The notes: generated by a model not told the origin, from the sequence alone. A DNA stretch of 64,000 nt from an uncultured Clostridia bacterium (GCA_934167755.1 CAKPLT010000011.1:1-64000), one strand, 5' to 3'; counted from the stretch's first letter, positions 51,498-60,939 are shown. Numbers and translations are program-made.

Positions 51498-52295
51498 ATG
51501 AATTTTTTAATACCAATATTATTAGTTGTTGGTGGATTAGTTGCAATTTTTTATTTAAGACCTAAAACACAAAATGCAATTATTGAAATAAAATATCTTC
51601 AAACTAAAACAATTTCTGAATTAAAAGATATGTTTACACAAATGGATGAAAATGGATTAGGAAATGAATATAGAGAATTTGTTGAGCTTAAAGGAAAAAT
51701 AGTATCTAATACACTATATGAAACACCATTTTCAAATAGAAAGGTAGCATATTGTAATTCTAAGTTATCTCAAGTTGTAGAGATAAGACAACAATATAGA
51801 GATAGTAACGGAAATATGCAAACTCGAATTGATAAAAAAGAAAATGTAATATCTAATGAAAAGACTTGTCAAGATATTTCAATAGTTGATTCAAGTAGTA
51901 CAGACGATGTAGTACTTGAAATAAATGGTGTTGGTTGTAATTTGGATATTCCAAAAACATTCGATAGATTTGAACCAAAAGGAAGGTTAGGCAATTATAG
52001 ATATTTTGATTCTTTTTCATGGAGTAGATTTGGAGGAGAAACCTTAGGATTTAAAATGATAGAAGAAACAATAGAAGCTAATCAGAATTTGTATGTAATT
52101 GGAGAAGCTTTTAAGGTTGGAAATAAAATACATATAGGCAAACCGCTAGATTCAAAAAAACCATTTATTGTTACAACTAAATCAGAGGAAGATTTAATAA
52201 ACTCATCAAATCAAAAATCATTATTCTTATTGATTGGAGGAATTGTGGCAATATTATTTGGAGCAGTTATGTTTATTTCATTAATTTCAAAATAA
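51498..52295 (+). CDS. GIDE-domain-like (MULAN-related) two-TM membrane protein
   Basis: The 265-residue protein has a membrane segment at each end (residues 4-20 and about 242-262) and a middle domain that resembles the GIDE/BAM region of the mitochondrial E3 ligase MULAN and its bacterial relatives: FVELKGKIVSNTLYETPFSNRKVAYCNSKL near the start, and ANQNLYVIGEAFKVGNKIHIG near the end. There is no RING domain, as is normal for bacterial members. The function in bacteria is unknown; the fixed position next to pspA suggests membrane stress or lipid signalling. AGGAGG lies before the ATG. Confidence 0.75.
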   Translation: MNFLIPILLVVGGLVAIFYLRPKTQNAIIEIKYLQTKTISELKDMFTQMDENGLGNEYREFVELKGKIVSNTLYETPFSNRKVAYCNSKLSQVVEIRQQYRDSNGNMQTRIDKKENVISNEKTCQDISIVDSSSTDDVVLEINGVGCNLDIPKTFDRFEPKGRLGNYRYFDSFSWSRFGGETLGFKMIEETIEANQNLYVIGEAFKVGNKIHIGKPLDSKKPFIVTTKSEEDLINSSNQKSLFLLIGGIVAILFGAVMFISLISK

Positions 52296-52374
52296 ACATA
52301 AAATAATAGATTGTGATATGATATATATATCATAGATTTATTGATAAATTAAAAAATGTTGTAATTTTATCCTA

Positions 52375-52420
52375 AAAAAATGGTAAAAGCTTTGACTTTT
52401 GCCATTTTTTGTAGTATAAT
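52375..52420 (+). terminator. Terminator of the PspA operon overlapping the carD promoter
   Basis: AAAAAATGGTAAAAG (52375-52389) pairs with CTTTTGCCATTTTTT (52396-52410). The loop and 3' arm contain TTGACT (52392-52397), which with a 17-base spacer and TATAAT (52415-52420) makes the promoter for the carD-like gene. Confidence 0.85.
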
Positions 52421-52491
52421 AGAAATGGTTGAGATAATAAGTGATACATGATTGAAAACCAAAATATAAAGACTTGAAAGGAGTGACTTAC

Positions 52492-53064
52492 ATGTATAAT
52501 GTAGGGGACAAAGTAGTATACCCAATGCATGGAGCAGGGGTTATAGATTCAATAGAGGAGAAAGAAATATTAGGGGAAAAACAATCATATTATATATTAA
52601 AAATGCCAGGAGAAGTAAAGGTAATGGTACCTATATCAACAGCGGAAGAACATGGTATTAGAAATGTAATTGATAAAACAGAGGCAGCAAAAGTTATAAA
52701 TGTTTTAGAACAAGATGAAACAGAAATGGAAAAAAATTGGAATAAGCGCTATAGAGATAATATGGACAAGATGAAAAGTGGAAACATTTATGAAATTGCA
52801 GATGTTGTAAGAAATTTAAGTTTCAAACAAAAAGAAAAAGGATTATCAACAGGAGAAAAGAAAATGTTACATAATGCAAAACAAATACTAGTAAGTGAAC
52901 TAGTATTAGCTGAACATGCAACACAAGATGAAGTTGAAGAATTAGTTGATAATAAAATAAATACATCATTTGCAATGTTTAAAACAGATACTGATAATAT
53001 AGAAGTATCTACAGGAAGTATAGTAAACAAATTTATACCATTTAATGATGGAACAAATTCATAA
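52492..53064 (+). CDS. CarD/CdnL family transcription regulator
   Basis: CarD-type proteins bind the RNA polymerase beta subunit and stabilise the open promoter complex. The 190-residue protein has the N-terminal interaction domain with the typical YNVGDKVVYPMHGAGVIDSIEEKEILGEKQSYYILKM and the VPIS motif, followed by a helical C-terminal domain (WNKRYRDNMDKMKSGNIYEIADVVRNL..KGLSTGEKKML). I start at the ATG at 52492 behind AAAGGAG, not at 52474. The leader is short, the promoter overlaps the upstream terminator, and a terminator follows, so the gene is monocistronic. Confidence 0.92.
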   Translation: MYNVGDKVVYPMHGAGVIDSIEEKEILGEKQSYYILKMPGEVKVMVPISTAEEHGIRNVIDKTEAAKVINVLEQDETEMEKNWNKRYRDNMDKMKSGNIYEIADVVRNLSFKQKEKGLSTGEKKMLHNAKQILVSELVLAEHATQDEVEELVDNKINTSFAMFKTDTDNIEVSTGSIVNKFIPFNDGTNS

Positions 53065-53089
53065 CAAAATGCATAAAAAATCGAATAAA

Positions 53090-53131
53090 AAAAGAACTAT
53101 AAATAAAATGTAAAATTATAGTTCTTTTTTT
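53090..53131 (+). terminator. Intrinsic terminator
   Basis: AAAAGAACTATAA (53090-53102) pairs with TTATAGTTCTTTT (53116-53128) in a perfect 13-bp stem, followed by T residues. Confidence 0.92.
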
Positions 53132-53205
53132 CATTTAAAAATAAAAAATACTATTGTAAATTAAAAACAACTATGATAATATTATAAAAAATTGAGGTGA
53201 ATAAA

Positions 53206-54108
53206 ATGATATATACAATTACATTTAATCCAGCTCTAGATTACATATCACAAGTAGAAAATTTTGAAATAGGGAAAATAAATAGAACAAAAATGGAAAA
53301 AATACTTCCAGGAGGAAAAGGACTGAATGTGTCAACAGTTCTAAAAAATCTTGGAATAGAAAGTACAGCATTAGGATTTATAGCAGGATTTACAGGAGAA
53401 GAATTAAAAAGAAGTATTGAAGAAAAAGGAATAAAAACAGATTTTATAACAGTAAAAAAAGGAATTACAAGAATAAATGTAAAAATTAGTTCAAAAGATG
53501 AAACAGCACTAAATGGAAATGGACCAGAAACAACAGAAGAAGACATTAATAAATTATTAGAAAAAATTGAAAAAATAAAAAAAGAAGATATAGTAATATT
53601 AGCAGGAAATATACCAAGATGTATAAATAATGATATATATGAAATAATATGTAAAACATTAGAAAAAAATAATGTGACATTTGTGGTAGATGCAACGAAA
53701 GAATTATTAATGAATGTTTTAAAATACAAACCATTTTTAATAAAGCCAAATAAAGAAGAATTAGAAGAAACATTTAAAGAAAAAATAGAAACGGAAGAAG
53801 AAATTATAGTACATGCTAAAAAACTTCAACAAATGGGAGCACAAAATGTGCTAATATCATTAGGTGGAGATGGAGCAATATTAGTGACAAAAGATGAAAA
53901 AGAATATTATTTAAAGGCACCAAAAGGAAAAGTATTAAATACAGTTGGTGCAGGGGACTCCATGGTAGCGGGATTTATAGCAGGATATGTAAAAAATGGA
54001 GACTTTGAATATGCTTTTAAAATGGGGATAGCTACTGGAAGTGCAAGTTCATTTTCAATGAATTTAGCAACAGCAGAGGAAGTAGCTAACCTGTTAAAAG
54101 AAATATAA
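53206..54108 (+). CDS. fruK: 1-phosphofructokinase
   Basis: Phosphorylates fructose 1-phosphate, the product of the fructose PTS, to fructose 1,6-bisphosphate with ATP. The 300-residue PfkB-family kinase has the start MIYTITFNPALDY, the substrate motif LPGGKGLNVSTVLKNLG, the GNGPE turn, and the C-terminal signature NTVGAGDSMVAGFIAG with the catalytic Asp. I start at the ATG at 53206, five bases after GAGGTGA, not at the GTG at 53197. fruA follows after 33 bases, so the two are co-transcribed. No fruR-like repressor gene is in front. Confidence 0.95.
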   Translation: MIYTITFNPALDYISQVENFEIGKINRTKMEKILPGGKGLNVSTVLKNLGIESTALGFIAGFTGEELKRSIEEKGIKTDFITVKKGITRINVKISSKDETALNGNGPETTEEDINKLLEKIEKIKKEDIVILAGNIPRCINNDIYEIICKTLEKNNVTFVVDATKELLMNVLKYKPFLIKPNKEELEETFKEKIETEEEIIVHAKKLQQMGAQNVLISLGGDGAILVTKDEKEYYLKAPKGKVLNTVGAGDSMVAGFIAGYVKNGDFEYAFKMGIATGSASSFSMNLATAEEVANLLKEI

Positions 54109-54141
54109 ATTAAAACATACAAAGGAAAGGATGATAAAAGT

Positions 54142-56058
54142 ATGAAAATTACAGATTTGTTAAGTACAAGTGCCATCAAATTAAATGGTGTAGCACATAG
54201 CAAAGAAGAAGTAATTAACCAGATGGTTGACTTAATGGCAAGCAATGGAAATATTATCAAAAAAGAAGAATACAAAAGAGTAGTAATGGAAAGAGAAAAA
54301 GAAGGAACAACTGGAATAGGAGAAGGAATCGCAATACCACATGGAAAAACAGATGCAGTTTCAAAACCTGGATTATCAGCAATGGTAATACCAAATGGAG
54401 TAGATTTTGATTCTTTAGATGGACAACCTGCAAAATTAATATTTTTAATTGCAGCACCAAACACAAAAGACAATGTACATTTAGATGTACTAAGTAGATT
54501 ATCAACATTATTAATGGATACAGAATTTAGAAAAGAATTACTAAATGCAGAAACACCAGCAGAATTTATGTTATGCATAGATAGAGCTGAAAGAATGAAA
54601 TTAAAAGAGACAAAACAAGAAAATAATGGATATGAAATATTAGCAATAACAGCATGCCCAACAGGAATAGCACATACTTATATGGCAGCAGAAGCACTAG
54701 AAAAAATGGGTGAGCAACTAGGGCATAAAGTAAAAGTAGAAACACACGGATCTTCTGGAGTAAAAAATAAATTTACAAAGGAAGAAATAAAAAATGCAAA
54801 AGCTGTAATAATTGCAGCAGACACAAAAGTAGATTTATCAAGATTTGATGGAAAAAAATTAGTAAAAGCAAAAGTAGCAGATGGAATAAATAAACCACAA
54901 GAATTAATTGAACATGTATTATCATCAGAAGCAAAAACATATCATTCTTCAAATAAAAATAGTCAAGAAGAGGATAATGAAAAAGAAGGCGTTGGAACTA
55001 GAATATATAAACACTTAATGAATGGTGTAACACATATGTTACCTTTTGTTGTAGGTGGAGGAATATTAATAGCATTAGCATTCTTATTTGATGATTATTC
55101 AATAAATCCATCTAACTTTGGTATGAATACACCACTAGCTGCATTCTTTAAAACAGTAGGAGGAGCAGCATTTAATGTAATGCTATACATCTTAGCTGGA
55201 TATATTGCAATGAGTATTGCAGATAGACCAGGATTAGCAGTAGGATTTGTAGGAGGAATATTAGCAGTACAAGGAACAACATTTGCATCATTAACAGACA
55301 GCACTGTGGTACTTGTTAGCTCAGGATTTCTAGGAGCATTAATTGCAGGTTTTGTTGGTGGTTATATAGTATTATTACTAAAGAAGATATGTAGTTATTT
55401 GCCAGAAAGTATAGAAGGAATAAAAACAATTCTTTTATACCCTGTATTTGGAATAATGTTAATGGGTGCTTTTATGTTATTAATAAATCCATATGTAGGA
55501 GCAATAAATACAGCAATAAATAATTATTTGTCTTCAATGAGTACAGCAAATAAGGTATTACTAGGAGCAATTCTAGGAGGAATGATGGCAGTAGATTTAG
55601 GAGGACCAGTAAACAAAGCAGCATATACATTTGGAACAGGAATGTTAGCATCTGGACAATATGAAATAATGGCAGCAGTTATGGCTGGAGGAATGGTACC
55701 ACCATTAGCAGTAGCATTATTAGCAACATTCTTCCCAAAGAAAATAGCAAAAAAAGACAAACAAGCAGCATATGTAAATTATATAATGGGCTTATCATTT
55801 ATATCAGAAGGTGCAATTCCATTTGCATCAGCAGATCCATTAAGAACAATACCAGCATTTGTTGCAGGATCAGCAGTAACAGGAGCATTATCAATGGTAT
55901 TTAATTGTACATTAATGGCACCTCATGGAGGAATATTCGTAATTGCAACAGTTGGACATCCAATATGGTATTTAGTATCAATAATTATTGGATCATTAGT
56001 TTCAATGGCAGTTATGGCAATGTTAAAAAATAATTTACCAGAATATGAAAAAAAATAA
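54142..56058 (+). CDS. fruA: Fructose PTS permease, IIABC components fused
   Basis: The membrane permease imports fructose and phosphorylates it to fructose 1-phosphate. The 638-residue protein has IIA (residues 1-150, phospho-His in AIPHGKTDA), IIB (about 165-265, phospho-Cys in TACPTGIAHTYMAAEAL) and IIC (from about 290, with many membrane helices and GGPVNKAAYTFG and ISEGAIPFA). The order A-B-C is common in Firmicutes. AAAGGATG lies before the ATG. It receives phosphate from HPr and enzyme I, which are encoded next on the same strand after a repeat element. Confidence 0.96.
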   Translation: MKITDLLSTSAIKLNGVAHSKEEVINQMVDLMASNGNIIKKEEYKRVVMEREKEGTTGIGEGIAIPHGKTDAVSKPGLSAMVIPNGVDFDSLDGQPAKLIFLIAAPNTKDNVHLDVLSRLSTLLMDTEFRKELLNAETPAEFMLCIDRAERMKLKETKQENNGYEILAITACPTGIAHTYMAAEALEKMGEQLGHKVKVETHGSSGVKNKFTKEEIKNAKAVIIAADTKVDLSRFDGKKLVKAKVADGINKPQELIEHVLSSEAKTYHSSNKNSQEEDNEKEGVGTRIYKHLMNGVTHMLPFVVGGGILIALAFLFDDYSINPSNFGMNTPLAAFFKTVGGAAFNVMLYILAGYIAMSIADRPGLAVGFVGGILAVQGTTFASLTDSTVVLVSSGFLGALIAGFVGGYIVLLLKKICSYLPESIEGIKTILLYPVFGIMLMGAFMLLINPYVGAINTAINNYLSSMSTANKVLLGAILGGMMAVDLGGPVNKAAYTFGTGMLASGQYEIMAAVMAGGMVPPLAVALLATFFPKKIAKKDKQAAYVNYIMGLSFISEGAIPFASADPLRTIPAFVAGSAVTGALSMVFNCTLMAPHGGIFVIATVGHPIWYLVSIIIGSLVSMAVMAMLKNNLPEYEKK

Positions 56059-56155
56059 CCAGTAAGGCTACGATATTTTTGGTAAAAAAATTACAACTAG
56101 GGACACCCATTACTGGTAAAAGAAAATTACCAATTAGGGTGTCTCAATTGGTAAG
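56057..56155 (+). repeat. Hairpin-rich GGGACAC repeat after fruA
   Basis: The element starts at the fruA stop. TAGGGACACCC (56099-56109) can pair with AGGGTGTCT (56136-56144), and between them TTACTGGTAA pairs with TTACCAATT. It ends at GGTAAGAAAGGAAG, where the ribosome binding site of ptsH begins. It is related to the copies at 43859 and 63070. Confidence 0.75.
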
Positions 56156-56170
56156 AAAGGAAGTTATAAA

Positions 56171-56434
56171 ATGAGAAAAGAAAAAGTAGTTTTAAAAAAT
56201 GAAACAGGTTTACATGCAAGACCAGCAGGAGAATTAGCAAAATTAGCAGGAACATTTAATTGTAATATAAATATAAATGCAAAGGGAAAAATAGTAAGTG
56301 CAAAATCAATTTTAGGAATAATGTCTTTAGGAATAAAAACAAACACAGAAATTGAAATTGAATGTGATGGAGAAGATGAAGATAAAGCTATGGAAGAAAT
56401 TTTAAAAGCATTTGAAAACAATTTAGGGGAATAG
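56171..56434 (+). CDS. ptsH: Phosphocarrier protein HPr
   Basis: HPr passes phosphate from enzyme I to PTS permeases. The 87-residue protein has the active His15 in ETGLHARPAG and the regulatory Ser46 in SAKSILGIMSLG, the target of HPr kinase in Gram-positives. GAAAGGAAG lies before the ATG. ptsI follows after 51 bases with its own AGGAGG. Its place behind fruKA suggests that the general PTS proteins are expressed with the fructose system here. Confidence 0.96.
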   Translation: MRKEKVVLKNETGLHARPAGELAKLAGTFNCNININAKGKIVSAKSILGIMSLGIKTNTEIEIECDGEDEDKAMEEILKAFENNLGE

Positions 56435-56485
56435 AACATATAGTTTATGTACATAGTATAAACAATGTGATATAGGAGGAAACAT

Positions 56486-58198
56486 ATGATAAGAGGAAAA
56501 GGTGTGTCAACGGGAATCGGGTTTGGAACAGTAGTTGTTTTAAAAAATCTAGAAAGACAAATAGAAAAAAAGACAGTAGAAGATTCTGAAAAAGAAATGA
56601 AAAGATTTAAAGAAGCACTCAATCAAGTAACAAAAGAAACAGAAGAAATTGTAAATACATTAAGCGGCACAGAAAAAGAAATAATGAGTGCCTACTTAAT
56701 GATAATGCAAGATCCAACATTAACTACAGAAACAGAAAATGCAATAATAAATTTGAATTATAGTGCAGAATATGCAGTAGAAATTGGATTTAACAGTATA
56801 ATACAAATTTTTGAAAATATGGATGACGAATATATGGCAGGAAGGGCAAAAGATATTGCAGATATAAAAAATAGAATAATTGCAAAACTATTTAATGAGG
56901 AAGCTGTTAATATAAGTAAACTAAATCCAGATACAATAATTGTTGCAACAGAATTAACAACATCAGACACTGCAAAATTAAACTTTGAAAATGTAGCAGG
57001 AATAATAACTGAATTAGGAGGAACAAATTCACATACATCTATAATGGCGAGAACACATACAATTCCTGCTATAACAAAAGTAGAAGAGGCAACAAAAATT
57101 CTTAGAACAGGAGATTATATTGCGATAGATGGTGAAAAAGGAGAAATATATTTAAATCCCACTAAAGAAGAAAAAGAACAATTAGAAGAAATAAAAAATG
57201 AATTATTAAAAGAAAAAGAAGAATTAGAACAATTTAAAGATGCAGTAACAAAAACAATTGATGGATATGTTGTTGAATTAGTTGCTAATATTGGAACACC
57301 AGCAGATGCAGATATAGCTTTAAAAAATACAGCCGAAGGTGTAGGCTTATTAAGAAGTGAATTTTTGTATATGGATAGTGAAAATATGCCAACTGAAGAA
57401 GAACAATTTAATGTATATAAAGCTGTTGCAGAAAAAATGGAAGATAGACCAGTAATAATAAGAACATTAGATATAGGTGGAGACAAAGAATTAAAATATC
57501 TACATTTAGATAAAGAAGCAAATCCATTTTTGGGATATAGAGCAATACGCTTATGCTTAGATAATACAGAACTTTTCAAAATACAATTAAAAGCTATATT
57601 AAGAGCAAGTGCATATGGAAACTTGTCAATAATGTTTCCAATGATATCTTCAATTGAAGAGTTGAGGGAGGCAAAAAAAATACTAGAAGAATGTAAAGAA
57701 GAATTAGATGATAAAAACATACCATATAAAAAACATATAAAAGTTGGCATAATGATAGAAATTCCATCAACAGCTTTAATTGCTTATGGATTGGCAAAGG
57801 AATGTGATTTTTTTAGTATAGGAACAAATGACTTAATTCAATACACTGTTGCTGCTGAAAGAGGAAATGAAAAAATATCAAAACTATATACTAAATATCA
57901 TCCGGCAGTAATAAGGCTTATAAAACTAGCAATAGATGGAGCACATGATGCAGGAATATTCTGTGGAATGTGTGGAGAAGCGGCAGGAGATGAGTTATAT
58001 ATACCATTACTAATAGGACTTGGATTAGATGAATTCTCTATGAATTCAAATAGTATATTAAAAGCTAGAAAAAGAATTAGTGAATTAGAAAAATATGATT
58101 GTAAGGAACTTTCAAAAGAAATTTTAAGTTTATTTTCAGCAGAAGAAGTTGAAAATAAACTAAAAGAATTTGCAAATAGGAAACATATAGAAGAATAA
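56486..58198 (+). CDS. ptsI: PTS enzyme I (phosphoenolpyruvate-protein phosphotransferase)
   Basis: Enzyme I takes phosphate from PEP and gives it to HPr. The 570-residue protein has the start RGKGVSTGIGFG, the phospho-His in GGTNSHTSIMARTHTIPA (about 184), the PEP-binding EGVGLLRSEFLY and RTLDIGGDKELKYL motifs, IEIPSTALIAYGLAKECDFFSIGTNDLIQYT and the catalytic Cys in GIFCGMCGEAAGD. The length is normal. It is the last gene of the fructose/PTS block and is followed by the hairpin that holds the sigG ribosome binding site. Confidence 0.97.
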   Translation: MIRGKGVSTGIGFGTVVVLKNLERQIEKKTVEDSEKEMKRFKEALNQVTKETEEIVNTLSGTEKEIMSAYLMIMQDPTLTTETENAIINLNYSAEYAVEIGFNSIIQIFENMDDEYMAGRAKDIADIKNRIIAKLFNEEAVNISKLNPDTIIVATELTTSDTAKLNFENVAGIITELGGTNSHTSIMARTHTIPAITKVEEATKILRTGDYIAIDGEKGEIYLNPTKEEKEQLEEIKNELLKEKEELEQFKDAVTKTIDGYVVELVANIGTPADADIALKNTAEGVGLLRSEFLYMDSENMPTEEEQFNVYKAVAEKMEDRPVIIRTLDIGGDKELKYLHLDKEANPFLGYRAIRLCLDNTELFKIQLKAILRASAYGNLSIMFPMISSIEELREAKKILEECKEELDDKNIPYKKHIKVGIMIEIPSTALIAYGLAKECDFFSIGTNDLIQYTVAAERGNEKISKLYTKYHPAVIRLIKLAIDGAHDAGIFCGMCGEAAGDELYIPLLIGLGLDEFSMNSNSILKARKRISELEKYDCKELSKEILSLFSAEEVENKLKEFANRKHIEE

Positions 58199-58203
58199 AA
58201 ATA

Positions 58204-58254
58204 CTCTCTTTGGAAATAATTATAATAACTTTATTTTCCAAAGGGAGGTTTTTT
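58204..58254 (+). terminator. Terminator-like hairpin carrying the sigG ribosome binding site
   Basis: CTCTCTTTGGAAATAA (58204-58219) pairs with the sequence 58231-58247, with a single bulge and one T-G pair, followed by six T (58249-58254). The 3' arm ends in GGGAGG (58243-58248), the Shine-Dalgarno sequence of sigG. The structure ends ptsI transcription and would also mask the site in a readthrough transcript. Confidence 0.85.
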
Positions 58255-58256
58255 AT

Positions 58257-59030
58257 TTGATTAACAAGGTAGAGATTTGCGGAGTTAATACATCGAAACT
58301 ACCAGTACTAACAAATAAAGAAAAAGATGAATTATTTATTAAAATAAAACAAGGGGATGAAGAAGCAAGAGCAGAGTTTATAAGAGGAAATTTAAGATTA
58401 GTATTAAGTGTAATACAAAGGTTTTATGGTAGAGGTGAAAATGCAGATGATTTATTTCAAATAGGGTGTATAGGTTTGATAAAATCAATTGATAATTTTG
58501 ATTTAGGCCAAGGTGTACAATTTTCAACATATGCTGTGCCGATGATAATAGGAGAAATAAGAAGATATCTAAGAGATAATAATAGTATTAGAGTAAGTAG
58601 GTCAGTACGAGATTTAGCATATAAAGCAATACAATATAAAGATAGATTTAATAAGGAAAAGGGAAGAGAACCAACAATTGAAGAAATTGCTAAAGAATTA
58701 GGAGTTGAAAGAGAAGAAATTGCATTTAGTTTTGATGCTATACAAGATCCAGTATCATTACAAGAACCTATATATAATGATGGGTCTGAAAGTATATTTA
58801 TAATGGACCAAGTAAAAGACACAAAAAATAGTGATGAGAACTGGGCCGATAATATGACAATTGCAGAAGCTCTTAAAAGATTAAATGAAAAAGAAAAGAA
58901 AATTATAAAAAAAAGATATTTTGATGGAAGAACACAAATGGAAGTTGCTGACGAAATTGGAATTTCTCAGGCTCAAGTTTCAAGATTGGAAAAAAGTGCA
59001 CTTGAAAATATAAAAAAATATTATAAATAA
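58257..59030 (+). CDS. sigG: RNA polymerase sigma-G factor (forespore)
   Basis: SigG directs late gene expression in the forespore. The 257-residue protein begins INKVEICGVNTSKLPVLTNKE, the N-terminal signature that separates SigG from SigF. Regions 2-4 follow: NLRLVLSVIQRFYGRGENADDLFQIGCIGLIKSIDNFDLGQGVQFSTYAVPMIIGEIRRYLRDN in shortened form (region 2), then region 3 (VSRSVRDLAYKA) and the helix-turn-helix EVADEIGISQAQVSRLEKSAL (region 4.2). The start is a TTG at 58257, eight bases after GGGAGG, which lies in the hairpin just upstream. A weak start codon plus a masked site points to low translation. sigE and spoIIGA, often nearby, are not in the window. Confidence 0.93.
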   Translation: MINKVEICGVNTSKLPVLTNKEKDELFIKIKQGDEEARAEFIRGNLRLVLSVIQRFYGRGENADDLFQIGCIGLIKSIDNFDLGQGVQFSTYAVPMIIGEIRRYLRDNNSIRVSRSVRDLAYKAIQYKDRFNKEKGREPTIEEIAKELGVEREEIAFSFDAIQDPVSLQEPIYNDGSESIFIMDQVKDTKNSDENWADNMTIAEALKRLNEKEKKIIKKRYFDGRTQMEVADEIGISQAQVSRLEKSALENIKKYYK

Positions 59031-59036
59031 AAGAGA

Positions 59037-59066
59037 GGAGTTTACAACAATAGTAAACTCCTTTAA
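59037..59066. terminator. Bidirectional terminator between sigG and glmS
   Basis: GGAGTTTAC (59037-59045) pairs with GTAAACTCC (59053-59061) around AACAATA. The convergent genes sigG and glmS share it; the T-runs are short on both sides. Confidence 0.85.
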
Positions 59067-59070
59067 AAAT

Positions 59071-60912
59071 TTATTCAACTGTAACTGATTTTGCAAGATT
59101 TCTTGGTTTATCAACATCCAATCCTTTTTCTTTTGAAATAAAATAAGAAAGTAATTGTAAAGGAACAATTGATAAAATAGGTGATAGTAAAACATTAGTA
59201 TCAGGAACAGTAATAATTGTATCAATATTATTACTTGGCAATTCTTGATTTGTAACAACCAAAGTTTTAGCACCACGGGTAATAACCTCTTGAATATTAC
59301 TAATAGTTTTTTCAACTAAGTCTTTATCTGTTATAATACTAATAACAGTAATTCCATTTTCAATTAAAGCAATTGGACCATGTTTTAATTCACCAGCAGC
59401 ATATGCTTCTGAATGAATATAAGAAATTTCTTTTAATTTCAAAGAAGCTTCTAAAGCAGTATTGTAATCTACACCTCTACCTAAGAAAAATACATCTTTT
59501 TCTTGATAAATATTCTTTGCAAAATCTTCTATTCTTTTTGAAGATTTTAAAGCGATTTCAATTTTTGAAGGTAGAGCTAAAATTTCAGATTTTATACTTT
59601 TTAGTTCAAAGGTTGGAACACTTTCTAAAATTTCTGCAAAGTATACAGCCAAAATATTAAGTAAAACAACTTGAGAAGTATATGCTTTAGTTGAAGCAAC
59701 AGCGATTTCTGGACCAGCATGAGTATAAATACAATAATCAGCTTCTCTTGTAATTGAACTACCAATAACATTTGAAATTGCTAAAGTTGTAGCACCTTTA
59801 GATTTTGCAAGTTTCAATGCAGCAATAGTGTCTGCTGTTTCGCCTGATTGAGAGATATAAATACATAATGTATTTTTATCAATAATAGGATTTCTATATC
59901 TAAATTCAGATGCAATATCAACAGTAACTGGTATATTGCAAAGTTTTTCAATTGCAGATTTTCCTGAAAGTCCAGCGTGCATTGCTGTACCACATGCAAC
60001 AATATACATTTTGTTTATACTTGACAAAAATTCTTTAGTAAAATTTAAGTCATCAAAATTACAAGGTTCATTTTCAGGTAGACGAGAACCTATTGTCTCT
60101 CTAACAGAGTTAGGTTGCTCATAAATTTCTTTTAACATATAATCTTCATAACCATTTTTGTCAGCACTACTTGCATTCCAATCAATAGTTTTTATAGGCT
60201 TAACAATTTTATTTAAATTAATATCATAAAAATCAACTGTATCTCTAGAAAGAACAGCAAATTCATAATCATTTAAAAGATAAAAATCTCTAGTAAATGA
60301 TAGGATTGCAGGAATATCAGAAGAAATATAATTTTCTCCATCACCTTTACCAATAACAAGAGGGCTATCTTTTCTAATAACAATCATATTATCAGGCATA
60401 AAGCTTGAAATCACTTGAATAGCAAAACTACCTTTTAAATCTTTACATGCTTTTTGAACTGCACGCAAAACTTTTAAATCATCATTTTTTGTATCTTTTG
60501 AATAATAATAATGTATAAGATTTGGTATAACTTCTGTATCTGTTTGAGAACGGAAAGTATAGCCATTATCAATTAAAAAGTTTCTTAAATCATTATAATT
60601 TTCAATAATCCCATTATGAACAACAGAAAAATTATTACTATTATCTAAATGAGGATGAGAATTTTCTTTAGATGGTTTTCCGTGTGTTGCCCATCTTGTA
60701 TGAGCAATACCAATAGTTCCTGTTAAATCATCAATTCCATCTAAATTATATAGATTTTTAACTCTTCCTTTATCTTTCATAATAGATAATCCATTTTTTT
60801 CAACAGTAGAAATTCCTGCTGAATCGTATCCTCTATATTCTAGTCTTAAAAGACCATTAATTAATATAGGACTTGCTTTTTTATGTCCTATGTATCCAAT
60901 AATTCCACACAT
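59071..60912 (-). CDS. glmS: Glutamine--fructose-6-phosphate aminotransferase
   Basis: Makes glucosamine 6-phosphate from fructose 6-phosphate and glutamine, the first step towards UDP-GlcNAc and peptidoglycan. The 613-residue protein has the N-terminal glutaminase with nucleophile Cys2 (MCGIIGYIG), RWATHGKPS and NGIIENY, and two SIS sugar-isomerase domains (IVACGTAMHAGL..SQSGETADTIAALKLAK; GRGVDYNTALEASLKLKEISYIHSEAYAAGELKHGPIAL), ending with the conserved DKPRNLAKSVTVE. AAGGAGG lies before the ATG on the minus strand. Expression is controlled by the glmS ribozyme in its leader. Confidence 0.98.
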   Translation of the reverse strand: MCGIIGYIGHKKASPILINGLLRLEYRGYDSAGISTVEKNGLSIMKDKGRVKNLYNLDGIDDLTGTIGIAHTRWATHGKPSKENSHPHLDNSNNFSVVHNGIIENYNDLRNFLIDNGYTFRSQTDTEVIPNLIHYYYSKDTKNDDLKVLRAVQKACKDLKGSFAIQVISSFMPDNMIVIRKDSPLVIGKGDGENYISSDIPAILSFTRDFYLLNDYEFAVLSRDTVDFYDINLNKIVKPIKTIDWNASSADKNGYEDYMLKEIYEQPNSVRETIGSRLPENEPCNFDDLNFTKEFLSSINKMYIVACGTAMHAGLSGKSAIEKLCNIPVTVDIASEFRYRNPIIDKNTLCIYISQSGETADTIAALKLAKSKGATTLAISNVIGSSITREADYCIYTHAGPEIAVASTKAYTSQVVLLNILAVYFAEILESVPTFELKSIKSEILALPSKIEIALKSSKRIEDFAKNIYQEKDVFFLGRGVDYNTALEASLKLKEISYIHSEAYAAGELKHGPIALIENGITVISIITDKDLVEKTISNIQEVITRGAKTLVVTNQELPSNNIDTIITVPDTNVLLSPILSIVPLQLLSYFISKEKGLDVDKPRNLAKSVTVE

Positions 60913-60939
60913 AGTGAATCCTCCTTAATAAAAAATTGT

